DNA of 64,000 nucleotides, from positions 434,001 to 498,000 of the forward strand of contig NZ_JAAIYO010000002.1 in NCBI RefSeq assembly GCF_014930455.1, in the 5' to 3' direction. How positions within the stretch are numbered: the stretch's first letter is position 1; each line of letters opens with the position of its first letter. This stretch comes from Corallococcus soli. Lineage in GTDB: Bacteria; Myxococcota; Myxococcia; Myxococcales; Myxococcaceae. The position numbers and the translations under genes were made by a program. A model generated the notes under the pieces. That model worked only from the letters and a program-made list of their open reading frames with translations. It searched no databases and was not told the DNA's origin. Below, one piece after another: positions 61,673 to 64,000 of the stretch.

Positions 61673-63277
61673 TCAGGCCGCCTTCCGCGCGGAGTTCTCT
61701 TCCATCCACTGGGCCAGGTCCGCCGCGGTGCCCTTCTTCTCCATGGGCGGGACGAACGCCGTGCGCCGCGACACCTCCAGCTCCCAGCTGGCGTCGAAGT
61801 AGGGGCCCACCTTGATTTCAGGCGCGAGCGAGATGCCCTTCTGCGAGTAGGGCGTCGCCTTGAGGCTCACCTCCGCGTCCTTGCCCGCGGCCTTCAGCGA
61901 CCCCGGCACGTCGCCGGTGAGCAGGCGCTCCAGGGCGCCGCTCTCCTGGAGCCTGCGTGAGTTGCCCTCGATGCTGACCTCCACCGCCATGCCCACGCCG
62001 TTGCCCTGGTAGGTGCCGGCGCCGTCCAGCGACAGCGTCACCTTGCTCTTCTTGCCGGCGCCCATCTGCTCCTTCGCGGCGCCGAGCGTGCCCCTGGGGT
62101 CCTCCAGGAGCTTGTCCACCGTCACGCCGGAGGGGATGGGGAAGCGCGTCTCCATCTCCACCTTGCCGTTGACCTTGCCGGTGCCGCCCAGCGACACGCC
62201 GCCCTCGAAGGGCAGCTTCATGTTGTCCGGCCCCGTCACCGTGCCCTTCGTGCCCAGGCCCTTGCTCAGGCTGCCGCTGAGCTCCACCTGGAGGTTCTCC
62301 TTCAGCACGAGGTCGGAGGGCTTCCCGTCCTTGAACTCGATGCGCAGCGACTTCTCCCCCCGGCCCTTGACGTCCGCGCCCGCCGAGTCCACCAGCGTCC
62401 CCTTGAGGTCCAGCTCCGCGGTGAGCTGCGCGACGCTGGCGCCGCGCACCTCCATGGCCGACATCTTGCTCTGGAGCCAGTCCATGTCCTCCTGCGAGGG
62501 GGGCGGCCTGGGCGTGCCCGCGATGTTGCACTCCGCGCCGGACTGCACGCGCCCCAGGATGTCCTGGGCCCTGGCCACGTCCTCCGGCGTGTCGAGCTTG
62601 TATTCGACCTTGCCGCCGCCACCGCCCAGCGCCTTGAGCTCCAGGCCCTTGAGCTTGCTGGTGCCAATCCCTCCCAGCACCTCCGCGTCCATGCTCAGCG
62701 TGTAGACAGGCTTCTTCTGCGTCGCGCCCGTCTTCGGGTCTGTCTTCTCCTCCACGTCACAACTCACTTCGTACTGGGCCTTCGTGTTCAGCCGGCCCAG
62801 CTTGATGCCACCGTCGAACCCGCCGGACAGCGAGTACTTGTCGCCGGGCTTCATGGATTCGATCTGCTTCTTCGCGTCGAGCACTTCAGGCTTCGCGTTG
62901 CTCAGCGCCTTCAGCGTCCCGTCCACCTTCGACTCCAGCCAGGCATAGCCGGGCAGGTTCTGGCGCGCGGTCTCCTGCAACTGCTCCAGGACCCCTGGCG
63001 GCTCCGCGGACGCCCCGCCCGAGGCCCATACCTCGGGCGCGACGACCCCCTCCACGCCGCCGGAAACCCCCAGGCCCCCGTGCAAGCCCTTCACCCCGCC
63101 CGCGGCGCCACCGGCCGCCTGCGGCCCTGCGCGGCCCCTCACCTCGAACACATCCGCCGCGTGTCCGGGAGCAGGCCGCTGCGCGGGCCGGTTCGCGGGC
63201 TCCTGCGTGGGCGGTGCGGGCGGCCGACGGGGGACGACCGGAATGGAGGGAGTCTGCGTGCGCGAAAGGAAGGTCAT
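61673..63277 (-). CDS. Large hypothetical protein with Pro-rich N-terminus
   Basis: The 534-residue protein has a Pro/Arg-rich N-terminal 60 residues (MTFLSRTQTPSIPVVPRRPP), a Gly-rich segment, and then a long beta-rich part with many GxxGKV and K-E-D repeats (YSLSGGFDGGIKLGRLN, KVEYKLDTPEDVARA, GKVNGKVEMETRFPI). No signal peptide or membrane helix is clear. I do not recognise it; the repetitive beta pattern could be a stack of strands. AGGAG eight bases before ATG 63277 supports the start. It lies downstream of the DUF2780 gene with a 138-base gap. Confidence 0.6.
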   Translation of the reverse strand: MTFLSRTQTPSIPVVPRRPPAPPTQEPANRPAQRPAPGHAADVFEVRGRAGPQAAGGAAGGVKGLHGGLGVSGGVEGVVAPEVWASGGASAEPPGVLEQLQETARQNLPGYAWLESKVDGTLKALSNAKPEVLDAKKQIESMKPGDKYSLSGGFDGGIKLGRLNTKAQYEVSCDVEEKTDPKTGATQKKPVYTLSMDAEVLGGIGTSKLKGLELKALGGGGGKVEYKLDTPEDVARAQDILGRVQSGAECNIAGTPRPPPSQEDMDWLQSKMSAMEVRGASVAQLTAELDLKGTLVDSAGADVKGRGEKSLRIEFKDGKPSDLVLKENLQVELSGSLSKGLGTKGTVTGPDNMKLPFEGGVSLGGTGKVNGKVEMETRFPIPSGVTVDKLLEDPRGTLGAAKEQMGAGKKSKVTLSLDGAGTYQGNGVGMAVEVSIEGNSRRLQESGALERLLTGDVPGSLKAAGKDAEVSLKATPYSQKGISLAPEIKVGPYFDASWELEVSRRTAFVPPMEKKGTAADLAQWMEENSARKAA

Positions 63278-63415
63278 GGCCGGGCTCCTGGGCAGGGTGG
63301 AACCTGCCTCACGCATCCAGGACAGCCGGTCCGGAATTCTTTTGCATTGCCGGTCGCGCCTTTCCGAACCCCCTGATTCCAGGAGGTCCGGAGCCGGCGA
63401 CAGGCAACGCGGGGG

Positions 63416-63928
63416 CTACTTGCCCAGGATTCCGCCGAGCATGCCGCCCAGTCCGCCACCGCCCTGGGTGCCTCCGCCGCCCGCGAGCATGGGAGCCACC
63501 GCGAGGATCTTCCCCACGAGGCCGGGGTCCAGCCGGGACTTGAGGAAGTCGAGCAGCAGGGGCGCCACCAGGGTGGCCTTGCCCGCATCCAGGTTGAAGC
63601 GCTGGAGGATGGCCACCACGCCGGCCACCTCACCCGCATGGGCCGCCGCGCCGCCCAGGGCGCCCATCAGGCCGCCACCGCCGCCGCCACCCATGAGGCC
63701 TCCCAGGGCGCCCATCAGGCCGCCTCCGTCCGCCGCGGGGGCCTGGGCTTCGGCCTTCTGCTGCCAGCCCTGCATCTCCGGGATGGCCTGGTCCATCTGC
63801 TTCGCGGCGTCCGGCCCCACCTTCTCCTGCACCGTGCCCTGCACCATCTTCAGGAGCGAGCCCGCGAGCCCCTGCGCCTGCGTGCCGTCCACTCCAAGCT
63901 GCTGCGAGAGCTGTCCGATGAGGTCCAT
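63416..63928 (-). CDS. DUF2780-family protein with Gly-rich centre
   Basis: The 170-residue product has a DUF2780-like N-terminus (LIGQLSQQLGVDGTQAQGLAGSLLKMVQ) and C-terminal helices (VVAILQRFNLDAGKATLVAPLLLDFLKSRL). The middle (about 70-95) is a Gly-rich run GGLMGALGGLMGGGGGGG, repeated as GGLMGALGG, probably a flexible linker. DUF2780 proteins are small, of unknown function. AAAAGGAG six bases before ATG 63928 decides the start. It may share a promoter with the gene at 61673. Confidence 0.72.
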   Translation of the reverse strand: MDLIGQLSQQLGVDGTQAQGLAGSLLKMVQGTVQEKVGPDAAKQMDQAIPEMQGWQQKAEAQAPAADGGGLMGALGGLMGGGGGGGLMGALGGAAAHAGEVAGVVAILQRFNLDAGKATLVAPLLLDFLKSRLDPGLVGKILAVAPMLAGGGGTQGGGGLGGMLGGILGK

Positions 63929-64000
63929 GCCGCGCTCCTTTTGTATGTCCGCGTGAGAGGCGGACGGTTGTAGCGGGCTGGAGGGGAAAGCTCGCGGGAA

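Overview
The window is a GC-rich stretch of a bacterial chromosome with dense genes on both strands. The best reading is a myxobacterium of the Myxococcaceae, with Corallococcus or a close relative as my guess. Support comes from two proteins ending in a MYXO-CTERM-like tail (acidic-Gly-Gly-Cys, hydrophobic helix, Arg cluster), many lipoproteins and secreted proteins with Asp-Ala-Gly linkers, a DUF1592/DUF1552 pair, a DUF4476 protein, and a chemosensory cluster with a CHASE3 receptor. I found no rRNA, tRNA, CRISPR array, intact insertion sequence or phage.

Layout. 1-6,600: DUF2914 membrane protein, RsmE, DTW-domain tRNA transferase, a membrane acetyltransferase-like protein, a YfiM-like/ferredoxin overlapping convergent pair, and a di-haem peroxidase. 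6,600-13,100: small membrane protein, MYXO-CTERM beta-helix protein, thioredoxin-like protein, DUF4476 protein, GpmA, MFS exporter, RluD-type pseudouridine synthase. 13,100-16,200: a Fur-type promoter driving a lipoprotein and probably a CxxCH MYXO-CTERM protein, then a scar where two divergent genes have lost their 5' ends. 16,300-27,150: beta-rich protein, serine protease, amidase, a 1,690-residue membrane protein with a zinc ribbon, and a di-iron protein. 27,150-32,050: CheA, CHASE3 receptor, CheW and CheR in one operon without CheY or CheB.

32,300-36,300 is the most interesting accessory island. It is a tight five-gene minus-strand operon: a PAAR-like DUF4150 protein, a thiolase-fold protein whose catalytic Cys is replaced, an AHH nuclease toxin, and two immunity proteins of different families (Imm11/DUF1629 and Imm49). 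This looks like a type VI secretion effector cassette.

36,400-49,400 is mostly housekeeping (ChaN-like, YgiQ radical SAM, SGNH hydrolase, ArsC/Spx). It also has a 1,249-residue protein that joins an Upf1-type and a UvrD-type helicase in one chain, and a small sigma-region-2-like protein. 49,400-64,000: a DAG-linker beta-helix lipoprotein, a flippase-like protein, a SET protein, the DUF1592/DUF1552 operon with an intrinsic terminator, a pectinacetylesterase-family protein, a HelD-like helicase, an outer-membrane barrel, a large unknown protein and a DUF2780 protein.

Functions were assigned by reading motifs by eye. No database search was run, so family names are recognitions and not computed hits.
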